64,000 bases of DNA. Source: Gordonia namibiensis NBRC 108229 (GTDB lineage Bacteria; Actinomycetota; Actinomycetes; Mycobacteriales; Mycobacteriaceae). Within the stretch, counting starts at the first letter, position 1. Each line of letters begins with the position of its first letter. The DNA lies in the NCBI RefSeq assembly GCF_000298235.1, contig NZ_BAHE01000014.1:62001-126000 (forward strand), written 5' to 3'. The notes below the pieces were generated by a model. That model ran no database searches and was not told where the DNA came from. It was given only the letters and a program-made list of their open reading frames with translations. Both the position numbers and the translations under genes were made by a program. Positions 48,418 through 56,885 of the stretch are shown here, piece after piece.

Positions 48418-49292
48418 GCGCCGAATCGACTGTCCTGTACGACGCACCCGGCCCGCGCGCACGAACCCGGAACCGCCTGACGGCGATCCTGTTCATCGCG
48501 ATCCTCGCCGCGGTCGCGATCTACGTGATCTCCGTACTCGCCGCGAACGAGCAGTTCACCGGCGAGAAGTGGAGCCCGTTCGTCACCTGGTCCACCTGGA
48601 CCGGTTACATCCTGCCCGGCCTGTGGCGCACCCTCGCCGCGGCAGCCGCCTCGATCGTGCTGTCGCTCATCCTCGGCGCCGTCCTCGGCATCGGGCGGTT
48701 GTCGGATCACCTTTGGGTGCGTGCCGTGTCGGGCGTGTTCGTCGAGGTGTTCCGCGCGATCCCGGTGCTGATCCTGATGGTGTTCACCTGGTTCCTGTTC
48801 GCCATCTACGGCATCTTCCCGTCGTCGATGCTGGCGTTCGCCGCGGTGGTCACCGGCCTGACCCTCTACAACGGGTCGGTGATGGCCGAGATCCTGCGTT
48901 CGGGCATCAACTCGCTGCCGAAGGGCCAGACCGAGGCGTCGATGGCGCTGGGTCTGCGGAAGAGCCAGATGATGCGGATCGTGCTGCTCCCGCAGGCGAT
49001 CACCGCGATGATGCCGGCACTGATCTCGCAGATGGTGGTGGCGTTGAAGGACAGCGCACTGGGCTACATCATCGGCTACTCGGAGGTCGTACGCAGCGGC
49101 CTGCTGTCGGCCTCGCGCTACGGCAACTACATCCCGGCGCTGATCGTGGTGGCGATCATCATGATCCTCATCAACTTCGGGCTGTCGAACCTGGCGACCT
49201 ACGTCGAACGACGACTGCGTCAGGGAAGCCGGGCGACCGAACCCGCGAACCCGGAAAAGGCCGAGCAGGCCGCGTCGGAGAACTTGCTCTGA
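48414..49292 (+). CDS. gluD: glutamate ABC transporter permease GluD
   Basis: 292 aa, ATG overlapping the gluC stop (ATGA). Second permease subunit with a longer N-terminus and an extra helix. EAA loop [25 protein letters not shown] (about residues 170-194). The C-terminal tail is acidic/Ala-rich. It is the last gene of the operon and converges on recX with 27 nt between the stops and no clear terminator. Confidence 0.92.
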   Translation: MSAESTVLYDAPGPRARTRNRLTAILFIAILAAVAIYVISVLAANEQFTGEKWSPFVTWSTWTGYILPGLWRTLAAAAASIVLSLILGAVLGIGRLSDHLWVRAVSGVFVEVFRAIPVLILMVFTWFLFAIYGIFPSSMLAFAAVVTGLTLYNGSVMAEILRSGINSLPKGQTEASMALGLRKSQMMRIVLLPQAITAMMPALISQMVVALKDSALGYIIGYSEVVRSGLLSASRYGNYIPALIVVAIIMILINFGLSNLATYVERRLRQGSRATEPANPEKAEQAASENLL

Positions 49293-49319
49293 TCCGGTCG
49301 ATCCCGTGACGGGGAGGCG

Positions 49320-49859
49320 TCAGGCGTCGTGCAAGGCGCCGAGCGCCTCCCCCACCACGTCGAAGGCCAACGACTGCGAATAGCCGCGGCGTACAAGGAA
49401 CCCGACGAGCCGGCGCAGGGTCTTCTCCCGTTCGGTACGGTCTGCGAGCACCCGTTCGACGACCGACGGTGTCAGCTTCCGCTCGACGAGTCCGGCGGCG
49501 ATCTGACGTTCGTCGTCGGGATCGATGTCGGCGAGCGTCTCGGCGATGATCGATTCGGCAATGCCCTTGGTGCGGAGTTCGTGGCGCAGCGCCACGCGTC
49601 CCTTACCGGAGTTCAGCGAACGGGAACGCACCCATTCCGCGGCGAAGTCGGTGTCGTCGAGGAGCTGGTGCTTGTCGAGCCGCGCCATCACCTCGTCGAT
49701 GGTGTCGGTGTCGAATCCCTTGCGAGTCAACCGCTCCCGCATTTCGTGCCGTGAACGCGCACGGACCCCGAGCAGCCGCAGTGCAGAGTCCCATGCGCTG
49801 GGTCCCTGTTTCTGCGTCCGTTCGGGGTCCGTTCGTTCGGGGCTTGATGCCTCGTTCAT
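49320..49859 (-). CDS. recX: RecA regulatory protein RecX
   Basis: 179 aa, ATG start. An inhibitor or modulator of RecA filaments. It consists of three-helix repeats: ALRLLGVRARSRHEMRERL, FDTDTIDEVMARLDKHQLLDDTDFAAEWVRSR, and the last repeat RRLVGFLVRRGYSQSLAFDVV. It lies 20 nt downstream of recA in the same operon, so it shares DNA-damage induction. Confidence 0.95.
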   Translation of the reverse strand: MNEASSPERTDPERTQKQGPSAWDSALRLLGVRARSRHEMRERLTRKGFDTDTIDEVMARLDKHQLLDDTDFAAEWVRSRSLNSGKGRVALRHELRTKGIAESIIAETLADIDPDDERQIAAGLVERKLTPSVVERVLADRTEREKTLRRLVGFLVRRGYSQSLAFDVVGEALGALHDA

Positions 49860-49879
49860 ATCGGATCAGGTGGGACCGA

Positions 49880-50923
<1,044 letters not shown>

Positions 50924-50992
50924 GGGAGTTCTCCTCGGTTGTGAGCCGGATTTCCGGCGGGTGGTCGGTGCGGTCCGGGCGTTCATGTCTGA

Positions 50993-51015
50993 AAGGTATC
51001 GCGTGGGTCCGACAA
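50993..51015 (-). promoter_or_regulatory. RecA-NDp (PafBC-type) promoter of recA
   Basis: On the minus strand TTGTCGGAC, 8 nt, TACCTT. The mycobacterial LexA-independent DNA-damage promoter is TTGTCRGTG-N8-TANNNT. Seven of nine upstream positions, the spacing and the -10 all fit. Predicted start near 50986, leader about 63 nt. Confidence 0.65.
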
Positions 51016-51113
51016 GTCGTGCCGGCGCTCCCGGCGCCGGTGATGTTGCTCGTCGATCCCGATATCTCAGACGCGGCGGCGGTCCGTTCGGTTCCGTCTG
51101 GTCACCAGAATGA

Positions 51114-51129
51114 ACGAACAGGTGTTCGA
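51114..51129 (-). promoter_or_regulatory. LexA (SOS) box upstream of recA
   Basis: ACGAAC-AGGT-GTTCGA, one mismatch from TCGAAC-N4-GTTCGA, 190 nt upstream of recA. It lies just outside the end of the DUF3046 gene (51155). It implies a second, LexA-controlled promoter further from recA than the PafBC-type one. Confidence 0.65.
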
Positions 51130-51154
51130 TGGCAAGTGTGACACGCGGGCCGCG

Positions 51155-51349
51155 TCACCACCGCTGACGCGGCACGTCGAAGTCGCGGCAGATGGCGACC
51201 CAGACGTCGCGCGGGTCGACGCCGTCGTCGATCGCCTGCGCACCGGTGCGTCCCGCGAACTCGGTGAGCACGTGGTCGACCAGGATCGAATCCGCCCGGG
51301 TCACACCGAATTCGGTGGTCATCAATTCGTTGAACTCGGTCAGGCGCAC
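51155..51349 (-). CDS. DUF3046 family small protein
   Basis: 64 aa, beginning MRLTEFNELMTTEFG and ending RDVWVAICRDFDVPRQRW, the full-length DUF3046 pattern (Rv2738c type). It is soluble and probably helical. It is conserved just upstream of recA in mycolate actinobacteria. Its function is unknown. It overlaps the end of the glycosyltransferase gene by 10 nt and is likely translationally coupled. Confidence 0.85.
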   Translation of the reverse strand: MRLTEFNELMTTEFGVTRADSILVDHVLTEFAGRTGAQAIDDGVDPRDVWVAICRDFDVPRQRW

Positions 51350-52533
51350 AGGCCCACCCTACGTTCGGCGACCGCCACGGGGTCCACGGTGTCGGCGCCA
51401 CTCGCACCGATCCGCTCGGCGCACCGGGTGAGGCCGGGGTCGTCGAGGACCGCGCGGACGGCCTCGGCAACACCGGCGACCGTGAGCGGGCGTACCCACC
51501 GGCCGGCACCCGCACGCTGGAGGCGGTTGGCCAGTTCCCACTGGTCGCCGCCACCGGGTACCGCGACCACCGGCACCCCGGCGGTCATCGCCTTGGCGAG
51601 AATCCCGTGCCCGGAGCCGCAGATGAGCACTCGGGCATGGGCCAGCACCTCGTCCTGCCGTCCGAGTCCCGCGGTGATCGGGGCGGGTCCGTTCCCGCCG
51701 AAGCGGGCGAGGTCGTCGGCCGACGGCCGATGCAGGCCCGAGACCACCACCCGGACACGACGGCCCAGTACCCGTTCGGACAACGCCTCGAGTACCACGC
51801 CGACCATGTCGGCGGCGCCGGTCTCGGCCGTCGAAGGGGCGAGCACGACCAGTGGTTCGGCGCCATTGGGGCGGGTGAAGACGTCGTCGGTGGGCTCCCA
51901 CAGCAATGGGCCGATCAGATGGGTGTCGGCGGGCCAGTCGGGGCGTGCCATCTCGAGGCCGGGCAGTGTGGCCACGAACCGCGCGGACGGGCCGTCGTCG
52001 ACAGCGGGGAGACCGATCGACACCCGTGCGGCAGCACGCTGCCGCTCACCCTTGCGGATGGAGGTCGCGGTCGCGGCGCGCATCAGCGCGTCCCGGAGGC
52101 GACCACGCAGACCGGTTCCCGGGGCGAGGCCCGAACCGATCGGCGGTAGTCCGCGGGACGGCAGGTACAGCGGGTGGGGCGACAGCTCGATCCACGGCAG
52201 GCCGTTCAGCTGCGCCGCCCATCCCCCGCACACGGTGATGACGTCGGACACGACGAGGTCGGCGCCGGAATCGGACAGCACGGGCGCCAGCAACTGCGCC
52301 ATCCGCGCCGCACGGGCGCTGAGCTTGTCCCCGGCGTCGGCGTCGTCGTCGACATCTGTGGCCGCGAGGCCCGGGAGTTCGGCGATGTCGATGCCACGAC
52401 GGCGGGCGGCATCCGACCAGTTCAGTCCGGTGTAGACCGTTGCCCGGTGCCCCGCCGAGACGAACCGCTCGGCGAGGGCGAACGCCGGGAAGGCATGTCC
52501 TGCATCAGAACCCGCGACCAGTGCGACATGCAC
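51340..52533 (-). CDS. glycosyltransferase, MGT/GT-B family
   Basis: 397 aa from the GTG at 52533; the start is uncertain because the ribosome binding site is weak. GT-B fold of the UDP-glycosyl/macrolide type. N-terminal HVALVAGSDAGHAFPAFALAERFVSAGH, and C-terminal donor-binding region ARVLICGSGHGILAKAMTAGVPVVAVPGGGDQWELANRLQ. The acceptor is unknown. It lies between pspA and recA on the same strand, as Rv2739c in mycobacteria. Confidence 0.85.
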   Translation of the reverse strand: MHVALVAGSDAGHAFPAFALAERFVSAGHRATVYTGLNWSDAARRRGIDIAELPGLAATDVDDDADAGDKLSARAARMAQLLAPVLSDSGADLVVSDVITVCGGWAAQLNGLPWIELSPHPLYLPSRGLPPIGSGLAPGTGLRGRLRDALMRAATATSIRKGERQRAAARVSIGLPAVDDGPSARFVATLPGLEMARPDWPADTHLIGPLLWEPTDDVFTRPNGAEPLVVLAPSTAETGAADMVGVVLEALSERVLGRRVRVVVSGLHRPSADDLARFGGNGPAPITAGLGRQDEVLAHARVLICGSGHGILAKAMTAGVPVVAVPGGGDQWELANRLQRAGAGRWVRPLTVAGVAEAVRAVLDDPGLTRCAERIGASGADTVDPVAVAERRVGLCA

Positions 52534-52543
52534 GCGCCGCGGA

Positions 52544-53365
52544 TCAGTTCTGCGCGGGCGGCTCGGTGTTCGGCGGGGTGGCCTGCGTCGCCGGCTGGCC
52601 CTTCTGCAGCGGCGGTGCGGTGGCACCGGCGGACGGCAGGGCGTCACCGCGCATGCTGGCGCGGATCTGCTCGAGGCGCGAGTGGCCGGCCATCTGGATA
52701 CCGGCCTGCTCGACCTCCTGCATCCGGCCCTGGACCGAGTTCTTCGCCAGCTCGGCCGAACCGAGGGCATTGGCGTAGCGGCGTTCGATCTTGTCGCGCA
52801 CCTGGTCGAGACTCGGGGTGTTGCCGGGGACCGACAGTTCGCTCATCTGGTTGAGCGATGCGCTGACCTGCTCCTGCATCTTCGCCTGCTCGAGCTGGCT
52901 GAGCAGCTTGGAGCGCTCCGCAAGCTTCTGCTGGAGGACCATCGCGTTGCGCTCGACGGCCTTCTTCGCCTGATCCGCCGCCTGCAGCGACTGGTCGTGC
53001 AGCGACTTGAGGTCTTCGACGCTCTGTTCGGCGGTCACCAGCTGGGCCGCGAAGGCCTCGGCGGCGTTCGTGTACTCGGTGGCCTTCTGGGTGTCCCCGG
53101 CGGCTGCGGCCTGATCGGCGAGTGTCAGCGCCTGGCGGGTGTTGGCCTGCAGGCGTTCGATGTCCTCGAGCTGCCGGTTCAGCTTCATCTCGAGCTGTCG
53201 CTGGTTGCCGATGACCGAGGCGGCCTGCTGCGACAGCGCCTGATGCTGACGCTGAGCATCTTCGATCGCCTGCTGGATCTGGACCTTCGGGTCGGCGTGT
53301 TCGTCGATCTTCGCGTTACCGAGTGCCGTCAGGTAGCGCCACAACTTCACGAACGGGTTCGCCAT
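52544..53365 (-). CDS. pspA: phage shock protein A homologue (PspA/IM30, 35 kDa antigen)
   Basis: 273 aa, ATG start. It is almost entirely coiled coil (residues 20-225), beginning with an amphipathic segment [21 protein letters not shown] that binds membranes. The C-terminus is Pro/Gln-rich. It maintains membrane integrity under envelope stress. In M. tuberculosis the homologue Rv2744c is in an operon with clgR (Rv2745c) under SigE; here clgR lies 110 nt upstream and has a SigE-type promoter. Confidence 0.93.
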   Translation of the reverse strand: MANPFVKLWRYLTALGNAKIDEHADPKVQIQQAIEDAQRQHQALSQQAASVIGNQRQLEMKLNRQLEDIERLQANTRQALTLADQAAAAGDTQKATEYTNAAEAFAAQLVTAEQSVEDLKSLHDQSLQAADQAKKAVERNAMVLQQKLAERSKLLSQLEQAKMQEQVSASLNQMSELSVPGNTPSLDQVRDKIERRYANALGSAELAKNSVQGRMQEVEQAGIQMAGHSRLEQIRASMRGDALPSAGATAPPLQKGQPATQATPPNTEPPAQN

Positions 53366-53408
53366 GCTCTACGTCACTCCATTCAAGGGTTTGAGAACTG
53401 TGCAGACC

Positions 53409-53414
53409 AATCTA
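53409..53414 (-). promoter_or_regulatory. possible pspA -10 element
   Basis: TAGATT on the minus strand fits TANNNT and predicts a start near 53402, 37 nt before pspA. It would give pspA its own promoter besides readthrough from clgR. A GGGAAC lies upstream at 53426-53431 but without a matching CGTT. Confidence 0.35.
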
Positions 53415-53447
53415 GTGGCTGCGCGTTCCCATTTGGGCCACAGCACG

Positions 53448-53463
53448 CCGAATGGTCATTCGG
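53448..53463. promoter_or_regulatory. 16-bp palindrome between clgR and pspA
   Basis: CCGAATG-GT-CATTCGG, perfect, 13 nt after the clgR stop and upstream of the putative pspA -10. It could be an operator or a weak RNA hairpin. Confidence 0.4.
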
Positions 53464-53475
53464 ACGATCTGGGGA

Positions 53476-53814
53476 TCAGGCAGCGGCCAGTGCGGTCGCG
53501 TCGTGGCGTCCGGCAGGTGCGGGGATGACCACCTTGGTCGTGGTGATGCCGGCCTCGGCGACCTCGGGGGCCACGGTCTCGGCGGGACGCATCGCGTGTC
53601 CGACGTCGAGGAGGAGGTCGGCGATCTCGACGTCGAGCGCGTCACAGATCGCTGCGAGCAGCTCGCTCGAGGCCTCCTTTTGACCGCGCTCCACCTCGGA
53701 GAGGTAACCGAGACTCACGCGTGCACCGGTGGACACCTCACGCAGGGTCCGACCTTGCTGCGTGCGGACCCGACGAAGGCTGTCGCCGAGCGCCTCACGT
53801 AAGAGCATCGCCAT
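53476..53814 (-). CDS. clgR: Clp gene regulator ClgR (XRE-family HTH)
   Basis: 112 aa. Helix-turn-helix of the Cro/C1 type (about residues 8-65: [31 protein letters not shown]). It activates clpP1P2, clpC and related protease genes and pspA in actinobacteria. The C-terminus ends ATALAAA, resembling the alanine-rich degradation tags of ClgR/PopR proteins cleared by Clp proteases. The ECF-type promoter at 53844-53872 suggests SigE control. Confidence 0.93.
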   Translation of the reverse strand: MAMLLREALGDSLRRVRTQQGRTLREVSTGARVSLGYLSEVERGQKEASSELLAAICDALDVEIADLLLDVGHAMRPAETVAPEVAEAGITTTKVVIPAPAGRHDATALAAA

Positions 53815-53843
53815 CGAGTCTCCTCTCCCTGTTCACTCCTCAG

Positions 53844-53880
53844 CCAACGCCTCACGCGGCCGGAACGTTCCCTGGCCGCG
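53844..53880 (-). promoter_or_regulatory. ECF (SigE-type) promoter of clgR with overlapping palindrome
   Basis: Minus strand: GGGAAC (53872-53867), 17 nt, CGTTGG (53849-53844), the same spacing and sequence as the sigB promoter. The -35 is embedded in CGCGGCC...GGCCGCG arms (53855-53880) around GGAACGTTCC. That dyad could be an operator, for example for ClgR itself. Confidence 0.7.
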
Positions 53881-53902
53881 GTTCCCCCGACAGTAGTCGA
53901 AC

Positions 53903-54613
53903 TCAGCGGCCCGCGCCGGTTCCTCCGACGGCCCGTCGCGTCTGCGGCGCCGGGGCCGGATCGGGGGCGTCGGTGGCGGACCCGCCGGAGCGCACCTTGA
54001 CCGCCTGCCAGGTGTAGTCGAGTCCCGTGTAGATGGTCACGATCACCGCGAGACCCATCAGGATGCCGGCGGCGATCTGCCATCCCCCGCCGAGGGGCGC
54101 CAGGTACAGACCGATGGCGACCGCCTGCAGAAGAGTCTTCAGTTTCCCGCCGCGACTGGCGGGGATCACCTTGTGTCGCAGCACCCAGAAGCGCAGCGCC
54201 GTGACCCACAGTTCGCGGGCGATGATCACCGCGGTGACCCACCAGGGCAGGATGCCGAGGATCGAGAGTCCGACCAGCGCACCACCGATGAGGGCCTTGT
54301 CGGCGATCGGATCGGCCATCTTGCCGAAATCGGTGATCAGACCGCGCCGTCGGGCGATGCGCCCGTCGTACCGATCGGTCAGGGCGGCGACCGCGAAGAC
54401 GACCGTGGCGACCGTGCGCCACACCGTGGACTCACCGGACTCCATGAACAGGGCCGCCAGGAACACCGGGACCAAGACGATCCGGAAGACGGTGAGTGCG
54501 TTGGCGATGTTGACCACCGGGACCGGGTCGACGGGATCGGTGATGTGGTCCGGCCCGCGGCCCACATTCGCGATACCTTTTTCGTCGACGGCCCGCCGAA
54601 TGCGATCGGTCAT
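53903..54613 (-). CDS. pgsA: CDP-diacylglycerol-glycerol-3-phosphate 3-phosphatidyltransferase
   Basis: 236 aa from the ATG at 54613 (GGGGG eight nt upstream); a GTG at 54619 adds two residues. It is an integral membrane enzyme making phosphatidylglycerol phosphate. The CDP-alcohol phosphotransferase motif is complete: D80, D83-G84, A87-R88, G97, D101, D105. About five transmembrane helices follow the N-terminal 30 residues. It is the pgsA3 position of mycobacteria (Rv2746c). Confidence 0.93.
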   Translation of the reverse strand: MTDRIRRAVDEKGIANVGRGPDHITDPVDPVPVVNIANALTVFRIVLVPVFLAALFMESGESTVWRTVATVVFAVAALTDRYDGRIARRRGLITDFGKMADPIADKALIGGALVGLSILGILPWWVTAVIIARELWVTALRFWVLRHKVIPASRGGKLKTLLQAVAIGLYLAPLGGGWQIAAGILMGLAVIVTIYTGLDYTWQAVKVRSGGSATDAPDPAPAPQTRRAVGGTGAGR

Positions 54614-54783
54614 GAGCACACCCCCGGGCGCGGACGTGTTCCGCGATACACGGGAATTCTCATACGCACGCTCAACAGGGTATCGGCCCGCGCCGTGCTA
54701 AAGGTAAACCGGGCCGTTGCGCGCGGCACGCGTGCCATGTCGGCGGGGACGCGCGCGCGGACGGAGGACTAAGGTGATTTCCC

Positions 54784-55359
54784 ATGTCCCCCGTCTCCCC
54801 GGAGCCCGCCGACCCCGAATCAACGGCGGATCCCGTTGCGCCCGAACCGACTACTGGCGATGTCGTGGTGCGGCGCGCGCGCACCTCGGACGTGCCGCGC
54901 ATCAAGGAACTGATCGACAAGTACGCGGGCAAGATCCTCCTGGAGAAGAACCTCGTCACCCTGTATGAGTCGGTGCAGGAATTCTGGGTCGGCGAACTCG
55001 ACGGGGAGGTCGTGGGCTGCGGAGCGCTCCACGTGCTGTGGGCCGATCTCGGCGAGGTCCGCACGGTCGCGGTCGACCCCACGTTCTCCGGGCGCGGTAT
55101 CGGTCACAAGATCGTCGGCCGGCTGATGGAGATCGCCCGCGAACTCGAGCTGTCCCGCGTCTTCGTGCTGACCTTCGAGACGAGCTTCTTCGCCAAGCAC
55201 GGTTTCAGCGAGATCCAGGGCACCCCGGTCACGCGGGAGGTGTTCGAGGAGATGTGCCGTTCCTACGACACCGGTGTCGCCGAGTTCTTGGACCTGAGTT
55301 ACGTCAAACCCAACACCCTGGGTAACACCAGGATGCTGGCCACCATCTCCCAGGAGTGA
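54784..55359 (+). CDS. argA: amino-acid N-acetyltransferase (GNAT, ArgA type)
   Basis: 191 aa, ATG start. Single-domain GNAT with GLGEVRTVAVDPTFSGRGIGHKIVGRLME-type acetyl-CoA motif (about residues 80-115), preceded by a Pro-rich tail of about 28 residues. The homologue Rv2747 is the L-glutamine/glutamate N-acetyltransferase that starts arginine synthesis; this one has the same neighbours (pgsA, ftsK). The following YciI gene begins 5 nt after its stop. Confidence 0.9.
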   Translation: MSPVSPEPADPESTADPVAPEPTTGDVVVRRARTSDVPRIKELIDKYAGKILLEKNLVTLYESVQEFWVGELDGEVVGCGALHVLWADLGEVRTVAVDPTFSGRGIGHKIVGRLMEIARELELSRVFVLTFETSFFAKHGFSEIQGTPVTREVFEEMCRSYDTGVAEFLDLSYVKPNTLGNTRMLATISQE

Positions 55360-55363
55360 GCAG

Positions 55364-55642
55364 ATGCCCTATTTCGCCGTCCAGTACACCTACCGTCCGG
55401 CCAAGGCCGCACTCCGCGACCAGCACCGGCCGCTGCACCGGGAATGGCTCGGCGAGGAGAACAAGGCGGGCAATGTGCTCGTCGCCGGTCCGTACCCGGA
55501 CGGGTCGGGCGCGCTGATCATCATCAGCGCGGCCGACCTCGAGGCCGCCGAGGCGTTTCTCGCCAACGACCCGTTCCAGGCGCACCAGGCCGTCGACGCC
55601 GTACGGATCGACGAGTGGAATCAGGTCTTCGGACCCTTCTGA
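55364..55642 (+). CDS. YciI family protein
   Basis: 92 aa, overlapping the argA ribosomal zone so probably co-translated. YciI fold (ferredoxin-like dimer) with RPLHREWLGEENKAGNVLVAGPYPDGSGALIII, including the conserved His and Asp used by this family in dehalogenase- or lactonase-like reactions. The substrate is unknown. It converges on terC with 9 nt between the stops. Confidence 0.9.
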   Translation: MPYFAVQYTYRPAKAALRDQHRPLHREWLGEENKAGNVLVAGPYPDGSGALIIISAADLEAAEAFLANDPFQAHQAVDAVRIDEWNQVFGPF

Positions 55643-55651
55643 CGGCTCGCG

Positions 55652-56647
55652 TCAGGTCTGCGATTGATCCTTGTCGATCGGTGACCTGCTCTTCACCAGG
55701 CTCGCGACGGTGGTGACCGCGAGGACACCGATGATCACCGACAGCGACACCGGCGTCGAGATCTCCGGGACGCTCACGTGTTCGCCGCCGTTGACGAACG
55801 GCAGCGTGTTCTCGTGCAGGGCGTGCAGCACCAGCTTGGTGCCGATGAACGCGAGGATGATCGACAGGCCGACCGAGAGGTAGACGAGCCGGTCGAGCAG
55901 GCCCCCGAGCAGGAAGTAGAGCTGACGCAGGCCCATCAGGGCGAATGCGTTGGCGGTGAACACCAGGTAGGGCTCCGAGGTCAGGCCGTAGATCGCGGGG
56001 ATGGAGTCGAGGGCGAACAGCACGTCGGTGAAGCCGATGACGATGAGGACCATCAGCATCGGGGTCGCGAGCCGCTTGCCGTTGACGCGGGTGAACAGCT
56101 TGTCGCCGTCGTAGGTGTCATGAGTGCGCAGGAAGCGCTTCACGAAGCGTTCGAGCCTGCTCTCACGCTCCTCCTCGTGTTCGACGGGATCGTCGCTCTC
56201 GCGGATCAGCTTGACCGCGGTGAAGATCAGGAACGCGCCGAACACGTAGAACACCCAGCTGTAGGTGTTGATCGCGGCCGCGCCGACGGCGATGAAGACA
56301 CCGCGCATGCCCAAGGCCATCACGATGCCGAGCAGCAACACCTTCTGCTGGTACTCCGGCGGGACGGCGAAGCGCGCCATGATGATGACGAACACGAACA
56401 GGTTGTCCACCGAGAGCGCCTTCTCGGTGACGTAGCCGGCGAAATACTCCCCGCCGAAGGTGCCGCCCCACTTCCACCACACGAACACACCGAAGACGAC
56501 GGCGATGGAGATGTAGACCGTCGACCAGACGGCCGATTCCCGCAGTGACGGCGCATGGGGCACGCGTACGTGGGAGAAGAAGTCGAACACGAACAATCCG
56601 AGGATCACCGCAACGGTGATCAGCCACACGGATACAGAGACATCCAC
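55652..56647 (-). CDS. TerC family membrane protein (manganese export candidate)
   Basis: 331 aa from the GTG at 56647 (GGAGGAAA seven nt upstream). About nine transmembrane helices. The conserved acid residues of the family are visible: GYVTEKALSVDNLFVFVIIM near residue 64-83 and DVLFALDSIPAIYGL near 200. TerC proteins related to Alx/MeeY export or handle Mn(II). The yybP-ykoY manganese riboswitch in its leader supports that role. Confidence 0.92.
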   Translation of the reverse strand: MDVSVSVWLITVAVILGLFVFDFFSHVRVPHAPSLRESAVWSTVYISIAVVFGVFVWWKWGGTFGGEYFAGYVTEKALSVDNLFVFVIIMARFAVPPEYQQKVLLLGIVMALGMRGVFIAVGAAAINTYSWVFYVFGAFLIFTAVKLIRESDDPVEHEEERESRLERFVKRFLRTHDTYDGDKLFTRVNGKRLATPMLMVLIVIGFTDVLFALDSIPAIYGLTSEPYLVFTANAFALMGLRQLYFLLGGLLDRLVYLSVGLSIILAFIGTKLVLHALHENTLPFVNGGEHVSVPEISTPVSLSVIIGVLAVTTVASLVKSRSPIDKDQSQT

Positions 56648-56680
56648 AGTTTTCCTCCAGCAGGCAGCTTCAGCTGACGA

Positions 56681-56806
56681 GCCAGAGGTCTCTCCCACCG
56701 GAACATCGGGGGCCGACGCTCCGGGTCACCGAGGCGGCGATGATCGGCATCACCGCGGATCGGCACCGTATTGACGGAGACGCCGCGTCGGGGATACTCC
56801 CCTCAT
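56681..56806 (-). ncRNA. yybP-ykoY manganese riboswitch upstream of terC
   Basis: On the minus strand the leader begins AGGGGAGTATCCCC and ends GGTGGGAGAGACCTCTGG, the two most conserved blocks of the yybP-ykoY class. The 125-nt spacing and intervening paired arms (GGTGCCGATC, CGGTGACC) fit. The element lies 34 nt before the terC start and would turn on translation or transcription when Mn(II) is high. Confidence 0.85.
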
Positions 56807-56819
56807 GGATCTGGCGGCC

Positions 56820-56825
56820 AGCCTA
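56820..56825 (-). promoter_or_regulatory. -10 of the terC riboswitch transcript
   Basis: TAGGCT on the minus strand, placing the start near 56813, about 7 nt before the first conserved riboswitch block. Confidence 0.45.
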
Positions 56826-56885
56826 CCGGATACCGGCAGGCGGCCGCCGTGATCCCTGCTCAGACGGTTTTCAGCCCGCCTGTTT

